DNA from: Oasisia sp. SBJ-2009
Taxonomy: Eukaryota; Annelida; Polychaeta; Sabellida; Siboglinidae
DNA length: 64,000 bases
Reading direction: 5' to 3'
NCBI GenBank assembly: GCA_964017155.1
Contig: OZ024862.1
Coordinates: 40,886,175-40,950,174, forward strand
The first letter of the stretch is position 1. Each line of letters starts with the position of its first letter. Below the pieces are notes generated by a model. That model was not told the DNA's origin, did no database searches, and was given only the letters and a program-made list of their open reading frames with translations. This document shows, in pieces, positions 12,101 to 34,905 of this stretch. A program made the position numbers and the translations under genes.

Positions 12101-13292
12101 ATTCCAGATGCATCTAATGAGACGTTTACAAGTTGTGTATTTTAATTTACAGATTAGTTGAACAAAATTCACATTATTTATGATATGTGCTAGGTGAAGG
12201 ATAGATGATATATGGGTGAACATTTTGACAGTTCTTAAAAAATCAAATAAGTGAAAACATTTTGTCAGCTTGTCGTTGCATGTACAAAAATGTAATGTAC
12301 AAAAATGTCCCCAAGTCTTATGTTACTTAATTACTAATTTCATTAACTTATTTTGTTTACAAATTTAGATGTATTGATTGCCTAACAACTCGGCTTTCAC
12401 ACTATGATCACAGCAAAGTATTTAGCCATTCTTTATTAATTAATGTTGTTATATCAGTTAATTAATTTCTTGTTTTGTTTAAAAAATTGTAGGCAGATTT
12501 AAATCTCACCTTTAAGCTCTTCATTCATTATAAAGCTGGCGGCTGGTGCGTCTTATTCTTAGTGGGTCTAACTCTTTGGTAGTTAAGGCATTTCACATTT
12601 CATTGACATAAATCCACTTGTTAACTTGAAATTCTACAGAGCCATACAGGAGGAGGCTAGTTTTATGTTTATATTGCCTGCTTTCTATTGGGTATTGTAA
12701 TCTATTGCTGTCTGAAATATGCGTAACTAACCCAGTCTCCCAGGCATCAGATGTGTTGTCTTTTCTGCTCCTGTAATTAATTCTCATTTTAATTGATACT
12801 TCATAAATACAAAAATGTGTTGGAGCCTCCTTTATCACGGTTTCTACATTTGAGACAAAACAAAAAAGATTAATGGGATATGGCCATGTTTCTCAAGTTA
12901 CTTGAACCTTGTGTCTTACTTACGTCTGTGATGTAGTTCGTTGATCGATGGCTTGTCTCGTATGTATGATATGTCTGTGTGGTAGATCTTTGACTGGTGG
13001 CTTCTATCATACTAGCATCCATGTTGTAGATATTGACAAATTGGTTGTACGGATGGCTTGTGGTTGAATTGTCCTGGTGTCTCGTGTTGAAGATTGTTGA
13101 GGATGGTGTCCGACAATAGGCACATTTACCTGATTGTATCTGGATCTCTATTGTAAGATAGTTGACTGGTGCTTTTATGTTATTTCTGTCTTATGTTGTA
13201 GATCGTTGACTGGATGGCTTGTCCCACTTGGAATTGCTCTTGTCGCAGCTCTCTTATATCGCTATTTGACAGCAGCGGCAAATGTGAAATAA
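189..13292 (+). CDS. CYB5: Cytochrome b5, tail-anchored, six coding positions with alternative exon 2
   Basis: Small haem electron carrier of the ER or outer mitochondrial membrane. Exons: 189-296 (36 codons, [10 protein letters not shown]), 2028-2064 or 2138-2174 (HPGG loop), 3720-3811 (contains [10 protein letters not shown], second haem His), 4328-4354 (9 codons, ADQEKKSSK), 11450-11484 ([11 protein letters not shown]), 13202-13292 (hydrophobic tail ending [11 protein letters not shown], then TAA). All donors and acceptors are GT/AG and the phases close (0, 1, 0, 0, 2). The two haem-ligand histidines are in HPGG and VGHS, as in animal cytochromes b5. The last exon gives one transmembrane segment followed by a short basic tail, so a C-terminal anchor. 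Predicted length is about 129 residues, normal for the family. ER versus mitochondrial (CYB5A/CYB5B) orthology is not resolved. The final exon's acceptor lies in a degenerate tandem repeat. Confidence 0.93.
297..2027. other. CYB5 intron 1, no gene seen
   Basis: AT-rich intron. The only structure noted is a stretch around 1553-1656 that resembles 13888-13990 (listed as a repeat). Short open frames on both strands here lack family features. Confidence 0.6.
1553..1656 (+). repeat. Interspersed repeat copy, paired with 13888-13990
   Basis: The stretch with CACATGTGACA, CTTTCAAGGTATAAC and AACAATATCTAT is repeated with small changes at 13888-13990 in the CYB5 to RMDN1 gap. The order and spacing of the shared words are the same, so these are copies of one dispersed repeat of unknown class. 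No terminal repeats or target duplication were found. Confidence 0.5.
2028..2064 (+). CDS. CYB5: CYB5 exon 2a, alternative HPGG-loop exon
   Basis: A 37-nt exon after a TTTCAG acceptor and before GTAATT. It encodes [12 protein letters not shown] plus the first base of the next Gly. It is entered in phase 0 and left in phase 1, exactly like exon 2b 73 bp downstream. It would join 189-296 and 3720-3811 in frame. Using 2a and 2b together adds 37 nt and shifts the frame, so the two should be mutually exclusive. Confidence 0.85.
2138..2174 (+). CDS. CYB5: CYB5 exon 2b, alternative HPGG-loop exon
   Basis: The second 37-nt copy, after a strong pyrimidine tract ending TTTTTTCAG and before GTACTG. It encodes [12 protein letters not shown] plus one base. 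Compared with 2a, three codons differ silently and two differ by Glu to Gln and Lys to Gln, with no stop and intact splice sites. That pattern suggests an old duplication kept under protein-level constraint. Which copy is ancestral or major cannot be told from sequence. Confidence 0.85.
2175..3719. other. CYB5 intron after exon 2b, no gene seen
   Basis: AT-rich sequence with a short local duplication (GTTTGATCTTTGCACAGTCG region near 2820-2860). Nothing codes convincingly on either strand. Confidence 0.6.
6219..6440 (+). pseudogene. Coding-like, frame-broken fragment of unknown origin
   Basis: This stretch is GC-richer and more codon-like than the surrounding intron. One frame from an ATG at 6219 runs about 44 codons ([13 protein letters not shown] and on) to TGA. 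A second frame continues about 25 codons ([17 protein letters not shown]). A frameshift separates them. I do not recognise the protein. A decayed retrocopy or transposon fragment is the likeliest reading; chance is possible. Confidence 0.3.
10674..11072. mobile_element. Small inverted-repeat transposon with TA flanks
   Basis: The left end reads TACCATAAGTTTCTGTGTAT and the right end, reverse-complemented, reads TACCGTAAGTTTCTGTGTAT. This gives terminal inverted repeats of about 22-26 bp within a 399-bp unit flanked by TA. TA flanks fit Tc1/mariner or pogo-like elements. An internal open stretch near 10880-10998 ([18 protein letters not shown] on the plus strand) ends in TAG and could be a transposase remnant, but this is weak. 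Non-autonomous. Confidence 0.6.
11485..13201. other. CYB5 last intron
   Basis: AT-rich, with nothing coding. The last 280 bp hold degenerate tandem copies of the final acceptor and exon start (separate entry). Confidence 0.6.
12915..13225 (+). repeat. Degenerate tandem repeat of the CYB5 last-exon acceptor
   Basis: About five decayed copies precede the real junction. AG sites followed by exon-like bases occur at about 12936 (GTAG then TTCGTTGATCGATGGCTTG), 12994 (GGTAG then ATCTTTGACTGG), 13029 (TTGTAG then ATATTGAC), 13092 (GAAG then ATTGTTGAGGATGG) and 13160 (ATAG then TTGACTGGTGC). The real site is TTGTAG then ATCGTTGACTGGATGG at 13202. Spacing is irregular (roughly 35-70 bp) and copies have diverged, so this array looks old. 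Confidence 0.65.
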
Positions 13293-13635
13293 AGACTTTC
13301 TGCTACCCTTCTGTAGAATCAACCTATCCAAGGACACAGTAACAAAACACTGTAACACAAATGCTTATCATATACAGAAATAGTCACGCGGTCGTATCAC
13401 AGACATTTTAATAAGTGCGAAGGCAAATTATTTATCAGTTCTTGTGGGAAGCAGCTTATGAAAAGTATGGTCTTATTCTTTGCTCCATTGAGCAATTGCA
13501 TGCTTGTAGTCAAACTGACCTGTGAAAACGGAATTGATAGTAACATAAGGAATTAAAAATTATTAGTTTGAATTGATGATATTATTTTGTGTAACACAAA
13601 CTTGTACAGGGGTTGCTCGGATAAGTTGTTAGTTT

Positions 13636-13641
13636 AATAAA
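13636..13641 (+). terminator. Candidate CYB5 polyadenylation signal AATAAA
   Basis: A canonical AATAAA about 345 bp after the CYB5 stop, in a plausible 3' UTR position. Assignment is by position only. Confidence 0.45.
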
Positions 13642-13887
13642 CATTACTAATGAATACTTTGTGTTTGGTGTTTGCTGTAAAGAATATGTTGTAAGATGAT
13701 GAAGTTGGTTATGTTCAGAGGCTGTAAACATATAGTTGTGGTCAAATGTCAAAACATCTACATTCTATATGGTGTCTTCTCTCTGACTGGTTAGGCTTTA
13801 CACAAGATGACCGTTTGCCAAGCACACATTATTTTGTAGACATGGATATTAACTCGCATACGCACAACTCAGTTGAGATGTGCATTA

Positions 13888-13990
13888 TGACCCGAAATAC
13901 AAACACCCATGTGACACCCATTCTCAAGGCATAACAGACAATATCTATTACGATTTTTGAAGACCTTAGTTTTTTACCCATTCAACAACA
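13888..13990 (+). repeat. Interspersed repeat copy, paired with 1553-1656
   Basis: Shares CCATGTGACA, TCTCAAGGCATAAC and ACAATATCTAT in the same order as the copy in CYB5 intron 1. Unknown class. Confidence 0.45.
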
Positions 13991-14134
13991 TGACAGGTAG
14001 ACTGCATCGATATGTATGTGTATGTATTATTATATATCAGCTCTACTATTTCTTATGGTGTCACTTGCTAGATAGTTGCAGCGTAAGAGCAAACGGTTCA
14101 GAATCCTAAACGTCAACAAGCAATGGAATTTATC

Positions 14135-15142
14135 TCCATGCCAACTCTGCTTTCCAAGGATCCTGTACTCCATGTCATGCCAACTACATTCAATAGATCC
14201 TGTACTCCCATGTCATGCCAACTACTTTCCATGGATCCTGTACTCCCATGTCATGCCAACTACTTTCAATAGATCCCGTACTCAATGCCATGCCAACTAC
14301 TTTCAATAGATCCTGTACTCCATGCCATGCCAACTTTGCTTTCCATGGATCCTGTACTCCCATGTCATGCCAACTTTGCTTTCCATGGATCCTCTTCTCC
14401 ATGTCATGTTAACTGCTTTCCATGGATCATGTACTCCATGCCATGCCAACTACTTTCCATGGATCATGTACTCCATGCCATGCCAACTACTTTCCATGAA
14501 TCATGTACTCCATGCCATGCCAACTACTTTCCATGGATCCTGTACTCCATGTCATGCCAACTACTTTCCATTGATCCTGTACTCCATGTCATGCCAACTA
14601 CTTTCCATTGATCCTGTACTCCATGTCATGCCAACTGCTTTCCATGGATCCTGTACTCCATGTCATGTTAACTGCTTTCCATGGATCCTGTACTCCATGC
14701 CATGCCAACTTTACTGTCCATGGATCATATACTCCATGCCATGCCAACTGCTTTCCATGGATCATGTACTCCATGTCATGCCAATTGCTTTCCATGGATT
14801 CTGTACTCCATGCCATGCCAACTACTTTCCATGGATCCTGTACTCCATGCCATGGCAACTACTTTCCATGGATCCTGTACTCCATGTCATGCCAACTACT
14901 TTCCATTGATCCGGTACTCCATGTCATGCCAACTGCTTTCCATGGATCCTGTACTCCATGTCATGCCAACTGCTTTCCATGGATCATGTACTCCATGTCA
15001 TGCCAACTGCTTTCCATGGATCATGCACTCCATGTCATGCCAACTGCTTTCCATGGATCATGTACTCCATGTCACGCCAACTGCTTTCCATGGATCATGC
15101 ACTCCATGTCATGCCAACTGCTTTCCATGGATCCTCTACTTC
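14135..15142. repeat. 37-bp intergenic minisatellite, about 27 copies
   Basis: The unit contains CCAACTACTTTCCATGGATC and CTGTACTCCATGCCATG, with some 38-bp copies carrying an extra C. Variants alternate CTGCTTTCC with CTACTTTCC and GATCCTG with GATCATG. Because 37 is not a multiple of three and the unit has few stops, long frames open on both strands; these are artefacts. It lies between the CYB5 3' end and RMDN1 exon 1 and shows no acceptor-exon junction, unlike the intronic arrays. Confidence 0.9.
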
Positions 15143-15654
15143 ACAACATGCGAACTTACCGAGATTCAATTCAGATCCATGGAAGTGAAACCAAAGAGAC
15201 TACCCTGTAATTATAGAATTGTTGGTGACACTGCCAGGTACTGCAGTGAGAGTGCAAATAATAGTATAACATAAATATTTATAGTCAAATCTGACTACCT
15301 GGTTCGTCCAGGTTTTATAGCTAGAAAATAGCCCTGTGTAAAGAATGCTATTAAGACTTAAATGCGAAAATAATAACACATTAAAACAATATGTATACGA
15401 CATACGGGTAGTCGTCTAGGAGTAGAGCATGTAACTAGTTGGAACCACAGACTTATCTTGGGACATATAGGCCAGTGGCGCCACACAGCGCCAGCGAGAA
15501 GAGATTCTTATGGATCTACTTGGTGGCGCAACAGTCGAATAAACAAGAGCTTTGACAAGGGAAAATAAAAGATCGTCGTTTCTACGAAAGGAAGTGCATG
15601 CACGAATATTGATTAGGGTAAATAAATAATTAGCTATACTATTCAGGCGCCATT

Positions 15655-26968
<11,314 letters not shown>

Positions 26969-27529
26969 GCCTAGGTCATCGTTGTCATCCGAAGACACCA
27001 CAAATACAGGCGACACCGTGATGTCATCATGACTAATGAACTTATCTATTATCCTGCAGAAAATTTAGAGCCAAATTACTAATTACAGTTAGTACATTTA
27101 TACGTGTGATGTGAATTCTAGTCAACCATTTTCATGGTTCAGTGATCTCATTTGGTGAGAAAGGACTGCAGTTCCTGGGAGGTGTCAGTAAAGTGGTTTC
27201 CTCCTTCCAATGTTGTCTGTGTAATACTGAACGAAAGTCACATGACTGAATGTCCCTCCACAACCTGCAGCAGTGCCTACTTCTGGAGGGACTGTTCACC
27301 AACAACTTCAGCATATATTTGTATTTGAAAGTATTTACATACTTTTTAAAAAGTATTTATGCTTGTATTTGACATTTAAAAATCAGAAGTATTTGTATTT
27401 AAATACTTTCCTAAAGTATTTGACATTTTCAAATACACTGTCAGTATCGACATTTCTGGTCTCAGGGGGATACCTCCAAACAGCCCAAACTTAGGCTAAT
27501 GCAGTTATTCTTCTAGAATTAGTGAGTCC

Positions 27530-27747
27530 ACTACAGGTTATAAATTTACTCCCTATGTACGATCTTTTACTTCCCCAGCATAGACACCAGATAGAAGGGA
27601 CCACCGGCTGTTAGTGTCTCTTCCGAAAGACACAGGCAAATGTGGGTTGAATGAAATTGCCTAAGTTTCGAAACGGCGGTAGGTGGGATTGAACCACCGT
27701 CCCCTCGATTGACAGTCCAATGCTCTACCGTGCGACCACTGCTCCCA
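27530..27747 (-). mobile_element. tRNA-derived SINE
   Basis: On the minus strand the head (27747 down to about 27673) resembles a tRNA. It has GGTAGAGCATTGGACTGTCA, with anticodon-arm-like GACTGTCAA, and GGTTCAATCCC as B box. It is followed by a body containing CTTTCGGAAGAGACACTAAC and CCGGTGGTCC, similar to a central domain I recall from widespread invertebrate SINEs. The A box is degenerate. No poly(A) or target duplication was established. Confidence 0.7.
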
Positions 27748-27909
27748 TCTGTTTCATGATCACGTAATGCCTGACAAACTGATTACCTTCACAGCAAATC
27801 ACCTTTCACCAATTGTTTTCAACCGTCAAAATACCCATCAATTGCAACTTTAATGCGTCTTTCACCCAACAGTGGTAATTACTGAAGAAGACACTTGACA
27901 GCAAGTGTC

Positions 27910-28425
27910 CCCTCTACACTTCTGGCACAGTTCAACTATAATATCAGAAGTGACTACACTTCTGGTACAATTCAACTGTCAACAGTATCTATACTTCTGG
28001 TGCTCTACAACAATGTCAATACTTCTGGTTCAGTTCATTCTTGCAAGTCAGTGGTCGTTGCGCTGCACTACTATACCCCTGGCTGATCGTCTCTGCAAAT
28101 GTTGGAAGTGAGCGGAGTCGAACTTATTAAAATTATATCACATGACCGGAGGCCGGCCGCACTCTTGTGAGCTATTTAATTGGCTGATGTTGAAAGAGGA
28201 GTTATACAAAGTGATGTGCCAGGGGTAGTAGAAGTTGGTACTGAGGTAATCAACTGAAGCGACCCCGGCACCTGACGAAGGTGCAATTTAACAAGTTCAG
28301 CCCTGTCTACACTTCTTGTCTAGTTCAACATCTTCAGCAGTGCGTAGTTGTATACTTCTGGTGCAGTTCATCAACAAATTTGACCGTGTCTAGTAAACTT
28401 CTGGTGTAGTTCATCAACAAGATGG
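27910..28425 (+). repeat. Dispersed motif ACTTCTGGTNCAGTTCA
   Basis: Recurs near 27917, 27957, 28002, 28018, 28311, 28357 and 28396 with variable spacing of about 40-50 bp within two clusters. It looks like a decayed tandem repeat. It lies downstream of both flanking genes. Confidence 0.55.
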
Positions 28426-28534
28426 GAATATTTAGAAATGGAAGAGTTCATTAAATAGCATCTGTTATACTTTTTATGGTAACAAGTGTATTTGATTGAT
28501 TGAAATAACAAACAATCACATGGTTATAAATATG

Positions 28535-28540
28535 TTTATT
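28535..28540 (-). terminator. Candidate DYNLRB polyadenylation signal AATAAA
   Basis: On the minus strand AATAAA occurs about 410 bp after the dynein light chain stop. Assignment is by position only. Confidence 0.35.
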
Positions 28541-28950
28541 TAATATACATCTTCAATACATTTTGGTTCTATACCTTGTGAATGCTGGCAACAACATTAA
28601 TGTCATAGTAAAACGAACGGTCATCTATAACTGAATTTGCAGAATGGCTATTTCCAATAACCACACCAGATGACAGAGCATGTATTTGAAGGGGTCGGGT
28701 GTAGCAATGACCTAATGCCTAATACAGCAATACAAATTAAGCTCTTCATTCCATGCCTCACTGTGCTATTTACCATAACAATGGACCCAGAAAACAACCG
28801 ACAGGCGCCAAAACTCAAACATTACCGTGCAGTTTACAATACATTGTATAATTTGTTCTTATTATTCTTGTTATATTTGCTTATAATAAACAGCGTCGGA
28901 GAAAGAGAATGCAAGAAATCCACTAATTTCATCCACATGCATCATGGTCG

Positions 28951-31900
28951 TTATTCGCTTGGATTCTGCACGACTATCAGTGTGTAGTCCTTCTCTGAAA
29001 CAAAATATTTCAACATATATATATATATATATATATAATAAAACAATCATGAATGAAGAGTTAAACGAACTACCTTGTAGAAAAAAATATTGACGGTTGT
29101 TAAGAAAGGTAGTCTATTGCATCTATAGTTTAGCTTCATTAAAATGTTCTGTCTGCAATGTTGTCCCTTGTGACAAATTCCCTCACTTGACAGTTATCTT
29201 GCATTAAATATACTAACAAACCTATCCATATATTTGTTGTTGTAACTATAGGGTACAACAATTTTATCTGACAAAATTAAGCCTGTTGGGATGAGTAGTA
29301 AAGCATAATTGTAGAATATAAATATATTTTATCAAACCCAATATCACATGCAGCATGTGATACTGGGTTTGGTATAATTTGAAATATTTCTGTTGTCCTT
29401 ATTGCAATAAATCCACAAGGATAACAGTAGTAGGTTCATTTGCATACCGAGTGCATACTTTTTAGTGGTCATATGTCCAAAACGATCTGTCTATAATTAG
29501 TTTGTCCACACTGCAGCAATAGAACCGAGTCAGCACTACAGAACACAGCCCCAGCTTCATCCAGGTTAAGTTCAGACATGAATTGTTATGCAAACATACC
29601 AAATACTGCGTTTGTGGTGCGCATTCTGCAATAATTGTTCTTAACAACACTGCGTGCAATATAAACTGAATGATTACATACACTTTTACACCTCATTCAA
29701 TCCCTCATTCAATTGCCATTTGATTAAGTATCTATTACAGTGTTGCTCTTACCTGGTGCAATCATGAGTTCGTGCTTCTTTGATCGCACCCGCAGGAAGG
29801 TCAAGTCATTCTGGGGGTCAAGGTCACGAACTACACTGCGAGCTTTCGATGTGAGACTTGTGATGAGGCCTGAATACTGAACCGTCGTTGAGTTGTCTAG
29901 CGTAGACCTGATGGGAATGCCTACAAAAATGTTCGTGAAATGCCATCATAATGACAAAAATACAGGTGTATACTAAAACATTACTTTATAATTATTTGCA
30001 AATAGAATATCATTGTTGTCGCAATTAAAATGTTGGTGACCTCATCATTCAACAATCTAAGGGTTTATAAGCACTATGAACAGCATGTATGATATTGAAC
30101 AGTTTTTTAAAGATATTTATATCATCAGTCTGTAGTGAAGCGCTGTAACCCCTGGCTTGCGAGAATGCATATTTTAAATATATATTAGTGTTGACTGTTG
30201 AATAGGTATTTGGTAAGTACTGTGTACTACGAATACTACGTAGTTCCATTATCTAAAACCGATTGCAAACTACTTATTTTTAATGAGTTACGTACACATA
30301 CTACATTTTACAAAATAATTCTTACCATCAGCATTGATGACAATCACTCCAATGACACCCTTATGGGCCTGGATTCGCTTGATTGTTTCTTCAACTTCTG
30401 CCTGCAGTGAATAGAATGCCAGTGTGAGTCGATGTCAGAGTAAACACAAAACTTTACATCTAGGCCTTGTAGAATGTATGCAACCTGACAAGCTATGCAG
30501 AGTCTACAAGGCATAAATCATCCCACAGTCATTGAGGGTTGGGGCTGAAATACTTGTTACCTGTACTCATTGGCAATCGAGTACTTAACGTGTAATAATA
30601 TAAAATTATTGTTGCACACTAACATGGCATTAGTACAACTCTTTTAAAATACAGTAATATTTGTAATCAGTATTTCATCAATGTAGGTTAAGTATAATAT
30701 TCAGTCCAAATGTACCATGTTTTTATGTTTAAGATTTCCTCATTGAATAAGACCTAAGGGTAGTCGTAGATTACTGTTTAATGACTGGTTGACATCACTT
30801 GAATAATAATTACATCAATGCTATGTATTTGAAGTACAAGTACTTTCAAAAAGTACTCATACATGTATGTTACATAGTACTTATACTCAGTTCTTGACTA
30901 CTGTCGGAGATGAAGTAGCGACCGGTACATGTTAATTGTACATATCACAGTACTCGTACTTGAGAATTTTAATGGAGTACTTGCCCAAGTCCCCAACCAT
31001 ACATTAAGTACTCCCAAGATAGTTTAGGTACTCACAAAGTATACATAAAATCTGTAACGAGTATGAGCATGGGTTTACTGGTTGGGCAATAATTGTAGGT
31101 CCAATCATGATTTGCCATTTTTACTCAAACCTGATAACAAAATTTATAAGAAAGATACTGATGTACATGCTAAATCTCTAACTTAAATTCTTTAAATGTT
31201 TTGTCAAACTGGCAGAAAGTTATTTTGAGTGGAGTACTTACAAAAATACACTGGCAAATTCCAAATCTTGTTGAAAATACATACCTCAAAATTGCTTAGG
31301 TTCTTCCCAAATTTTTTCTCATAGAGTCATGGCACATGAATGAAACAGTGTGAGACCATGCCAGGTATTAAAATATGCCAAGAGTATCATAACAGAACAT
31401 TTCAGAGCCACTAATTTTGACCTGCCCGGAATATTTCAGACGTGCCTATACTTAAGTAAAAGTATGAGTAGTTCTAATTGTTTCCAACACTCAGCAATGT
31501 TCTATTAACTGACTAGTGTCTATATACATGTAATGTGAATGTGGTTACAATGTTATGATATCTTATGAGGCGTCATTCAACCGGGAACAAGTCACAAGCG
31601 ATACACAGTCCCCACTGTTGAGATCCAGATGTTTACACCAAATATAACATGCCTGCCCTGTTGGGGTACTGAATCCTGACCACCAGTATGCCAGGCTCAT
31701 ATGTTAACTAATATCACACTATCGTGCATGCCTGAGTATTTTGTGAAAAACTTAGGACATAACCCTGATTATGGTCAGTATGTAGCTAGGAGATGGGTCT
31801 AGATGTAGTCATAGACACTGACCTTTGTATTTAATAAAAAATTAAAAAGACCTTGTAATAAAATGTTTTTATCAAAATGTATGATTTTAAGAATGATACT

Positions 31901-32450
31901 GGAATGGATTGCCCAGCAACACTCTAACGGCCTGCTCCAGTACTTCTTTTAGGAACGGGCTGGAGGTACTTCCTAATTAATCGCATGTTTCTTCAACCCA
32001 TGTCCATCATATATTGATGTAATTGCAAAGCAAATCCTAAGGAATGTAATATGTTTTAGTTTTGTTACTTTTGTATCCTGGCAATCTTTGCCTTTGGATA
32101 ATAATTTTATTAAGTCTAAGAGAGGATGAATCTAGTTTGAGTCATTTAAATAAAAGATTACCGAAGTTTACATTCAAATAACAACCAGTGCGAGATACGA
32201 GTACTTCAGCGCCAACCCTGTCCCAGACTCAAATCAACAACTGTCAACACTAGTCAACACCGTCGCAGATTCCTTACAAGGAAGGCTTCAGACGACCGAA
32301 TAAAACGTCAACATTACATCTAAACGTTAGTATTCTCGCATGGGTGTTAGGTCACCGTTTATTTGAAGCTTTGCAAAACAGCATAACAATAAAACGAGTT
32401 TACCAAATTAGAACTAAGAACGATTTCATCATTAATTTTGACCATACCAT
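28951..32450 (-). CDS. DYNLRB: Dynein light chain, roadblock type
   Basis: Roadblock/LC7 light chain of cytoplasmic dynein; it dimerises and binds the intermediate chains. Coding exons in transcript order: 32450-32448 (ATG only, then GTATGG), 30401-30326 ([15 protein letters not shown]), 29920-29753 ([32 protein letters not shown]) and 28994-28951 ([16 protein letters not shown]). Phases close exactly and the product is about 96 residues, the usual length. The [10 protein letters not shown] core and the QNPSE end are family signatures. A first exon coding only for Met is, as I recall, also the arrangement of vertebrate DYNLRB genes; the ATG exon here is the least certain part and rests on an ATG-GT junction next to an NRF-1-like promoter motif. 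Confidence 0.92.
30826..31050. repeat. AGTAC-rich interspersed repeat
   Basis: The words AAGTACAAGTACTTTC, AAAAAGTACTCATAC and GAGTACTTG recur. Similar AGTAC/ACTT-rich stretches occur at 56640-57010 and 60180-60325, and a GTATTT variant at 27314-27440. Probably remnants of one transposon family with self-complementary interior; class unresolved. This copy is in DYNLRB intron 1. Confidence 0.5.
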
Positions 32451-32502
32451 TTTGCTCTTCTCCGCTGCCAAATGTCTGCTCAGTGGTTGCTACGTATTTG
32501 CT

Positions 32503-32514
32503 GCGCATGCGCCG
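32503..32514. promoter_or_regulatory. NRF-1-like site, DYNLRB promoter
   Basis: The palindrome TGCGCATGCGCC matches the NRF-1 consensus in full. It lies about 55-65 bp upstream (minus strand) of the proposed DYNLRB start codon, a typical position for a TATA-less housekeeping promoter. Function is inferred. Confidence 0.55.
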
Positions 32515-33102
32515 ATAAATAACTTGTTGCAGCGAGTTGAAACGTGTCTTTACGTACACAGAAAGACGTATTGCTGTTTAAATAATATCATTATGCCACA
32601 TCCATTACACTGTGCATGTGAACCGCATCATCACAAACTGAATGCTAGGAACATTCATAATCAGCTTTCCTGCAAAGAAATCAAATGAAGGGATGCATTT
32701 GAGCGATAATAGGGGTAAACCGCTGTCAAATCAGCAAAAGCTTGATAGTGTAGACTGTAGACAGTGTAGTGGTCAGGACGTGTCCGCTTAGGCCTAAGCA
32801 TTTAGCAGTGCCCAGAATTCAATACCCAGCCTGCGCATGAATAATATTTGTGGTATAAAAACACGCTGTCCACATTGGGTACTGTACATATCCCTCTTGA
32901 CCCGGCTCCATCTCAATTTTGGACGTACGTAAAAGGTAGAGCCACTTGAAAAAAGCTAACTAGACTACCCGGTAGTTGAATGAGAAAACAATAATTATTT
33001 ATCATATTTTATGTTGATGGCTTTGCTCAACCACGCGACTTGACCATATAAATATACGGCTACACAAAGTCAATTATATATAATTATATATATATATATA
33101 CA

Positions 33103-33169
33103 CACATATCAAACTATATGTAATCAATTACCACATATTATGGTAATTGATTACATAGTTTGATATGTG
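33103..33169. repeat. Long hairpin, arms about 30 bp
   Basis: The left arm begins CACATATCAAACTAT and ends CAATTACCA; the right arm is its reverse complement apart from a 2-bp AT insertion. The loop is about 7 nt. It could be a tiny foldback element; no target duplication was identified. Confidence 0.8.
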
Positions 33170-34136
33170 CATAAAACCATACTATATATATAATTTAGGC
33201 CTTCATATAATTTATATGGTAATTAATTCCTATCAATACATGTTCTAGTACACTTGGAATCGAACATGTTGATAATTACGTGCCCCTTTGATACTTGGAT
33301 CCAACTTCAACAGCATACCTAGTGGGAGTAAACTGTTGTGGCAATTTCATTCACTTCATATAACTTCTTCACCCAGCAGCACAACGGTGTATGTCTCTAT
33401 AGACTGGTATATTACGGTGTGTGTGCACGCGTGCGTGTGTACATACAAATAATTGTGTAGTGTGTCTGAATTCTTGCCAAACAAATCTGTGGTGTTTGGA
33501 TGAAAATGTCTGCTTGGGAATTAAATATGGAAATGCTATATATAACATTAAAATGACTTTACACAGACCACCGGGGCTCCACATACAGCTTTCATGTCTC
33601 TACAGAGGACATTGATGGGCTACAGTTTAGTGTCTTCTCGTTGACTACCTGTGCAGAGGGACTATAGTTGGCGTTCAGTTTTTCGAAGATAGTTTTGAGC
33701 ACTTTTAGTAACTTTTTTTGCAACATATTAAAATCAAACCTAATAGAAAGAATGACATAATTTTTATTATTGATTTATTTAGCTTGTCACATTTCTGGGT
33801 AATCGTTAAATTACTAGTATGTGAAAACAGAGGACATTTATTTGAATTGACTCTTGGCACAATCATAAATAGCACATATCAAAAACCCACGATAAAGCAG
33901 ATTCACATAAAAGGTGTAGCTTTTAGCTACATATTTCCAAACAACTGTTGCCAACTTGTGTCATTTATGTTTATTTGCATTTCATATCATTTAGTAAAAC
34001 CGAACAACCATCAAAAAGTATTTTATTGTAGAAATGTCATTTCGTAAAACAAAAATCATCACAATTTTTTTAGAAACATTCCGACATTTTCAGTCTTCCA
34101 GTTCACCGAAATTTTGTTTTTGTTGACATTTTGAGA

Positions 34137-34161
34137 ACTTCCAAACATGATGTTTGGAAGT
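34137..34161. repeat. Perfect 12-bp-arm palindrome
   Basis: ACTTCCAAACAT, one central G, then ATGTTTGGAAGT. Downstream of DERL1. Purpose unknown. Confidence 0.85.
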
Positions 34162-34905
34162 CTGATAACATTTATCTGCAATAAAAAGTATACACAAAAT
34201 CCAAGTTTAATGTATATTAAAATAGAGATACAGAAGATTCACAGCAACAGGTGATGTTACATGCAACTACTACATCTACCACTGGGGGTAGTTACTTATA
34301 GTGACAACAATACATTTAACCGGAAAAACACCACCTTTGCCGTTATTATTGTGCTTGTCTTATTTCGTGTAGCTTTTGTATGAAATATAATTATGTACAT
34401 TGTATGTATAGTATCTGTATGAAGGCATCGTTGTCTTTTAACTAAAGCTGACAGTATATATGAAGAACCTAAAATAATCCGGAAGGTGTGCGTGGATCAT
34501 GTATGACCAGCACATGAAGTAGCACATTCTATCTGTCCTTGCTTTGTTCACAAAATATAATCTGTTAATATCGGTAAATGGAGTAAAAATGACAGTAAGC
34601 GGGAAGGCAGTTTAAAAAACAAAACGTCCGAGGCATCCATATAACAGGCTGACAGTCAAGAGTCAGTACCTCACAACCTGGCATCAGAGCACAGTGGATG
34701 TTGTGACTACACTGAGCAGGTGGTCTTGGAGGAGAGTTCACGCGGGAGTGTCCCACCCATTCCAGTGCAACCTGTCAGTGATTACATGACTACATTATGA
34801 TGATATTCCCATGCATCTGTACCAATACAGCGAGACACGTGGGCGACACAACGTTGGGTGTGACTGTCCAATATGTACAACTGCGATCGTAGTCCTGGAT
34901 CAGGT

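Larger units (their letters stand above)
26969..28950. other. Convergent intergenic region between RMDN1 and DYNLRB
   Basis: Holds the 3' ends of two genes reading toward each other. It includes a GTATTTGAAAGTATTT-type AT-rich repeat at 27314-27440, a SINE (27530-27747), and a scattered motif, ACTTCTGGTNCAGTTCA, recurring at least six times between 27910 and 28425. No convincing gene. Confidence 0.6.
32516..34905. other. Intergenic region between DYNLRB and DERL1
   Basis: AT-rich. It contains two hairpins (33103-33169 and 34137-34161, separate entries) and a TA-rich tract at 33075-33100. Open frames at 33718-34047 and elsewhere have no recognisable features. Confidence 0.6.

Noticed and set aside
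14135..15274. Long open frames (up to 200 codons) on both strands
   Set aside because: They are produced by a 37-bp minisatellite with few stops; all three frames of the same unit are read in turn, and composition is repetitive.
27673..27747. Functional tRNA gene
   Set aside because: A box and acceptor stem are degenerate and the sequence continues into a SINE body.
28670..28987. 105-codon plus-strand frame
   Set aside because: Antisense to the last DYNLRB exon and its 3' flank; no family features.
32344..32688. 114-codon plus-strand frame
   Set aside because: Antisense to the DYNLRB promoter and first exon; CpG-rich promoter sequence explains the open frame.
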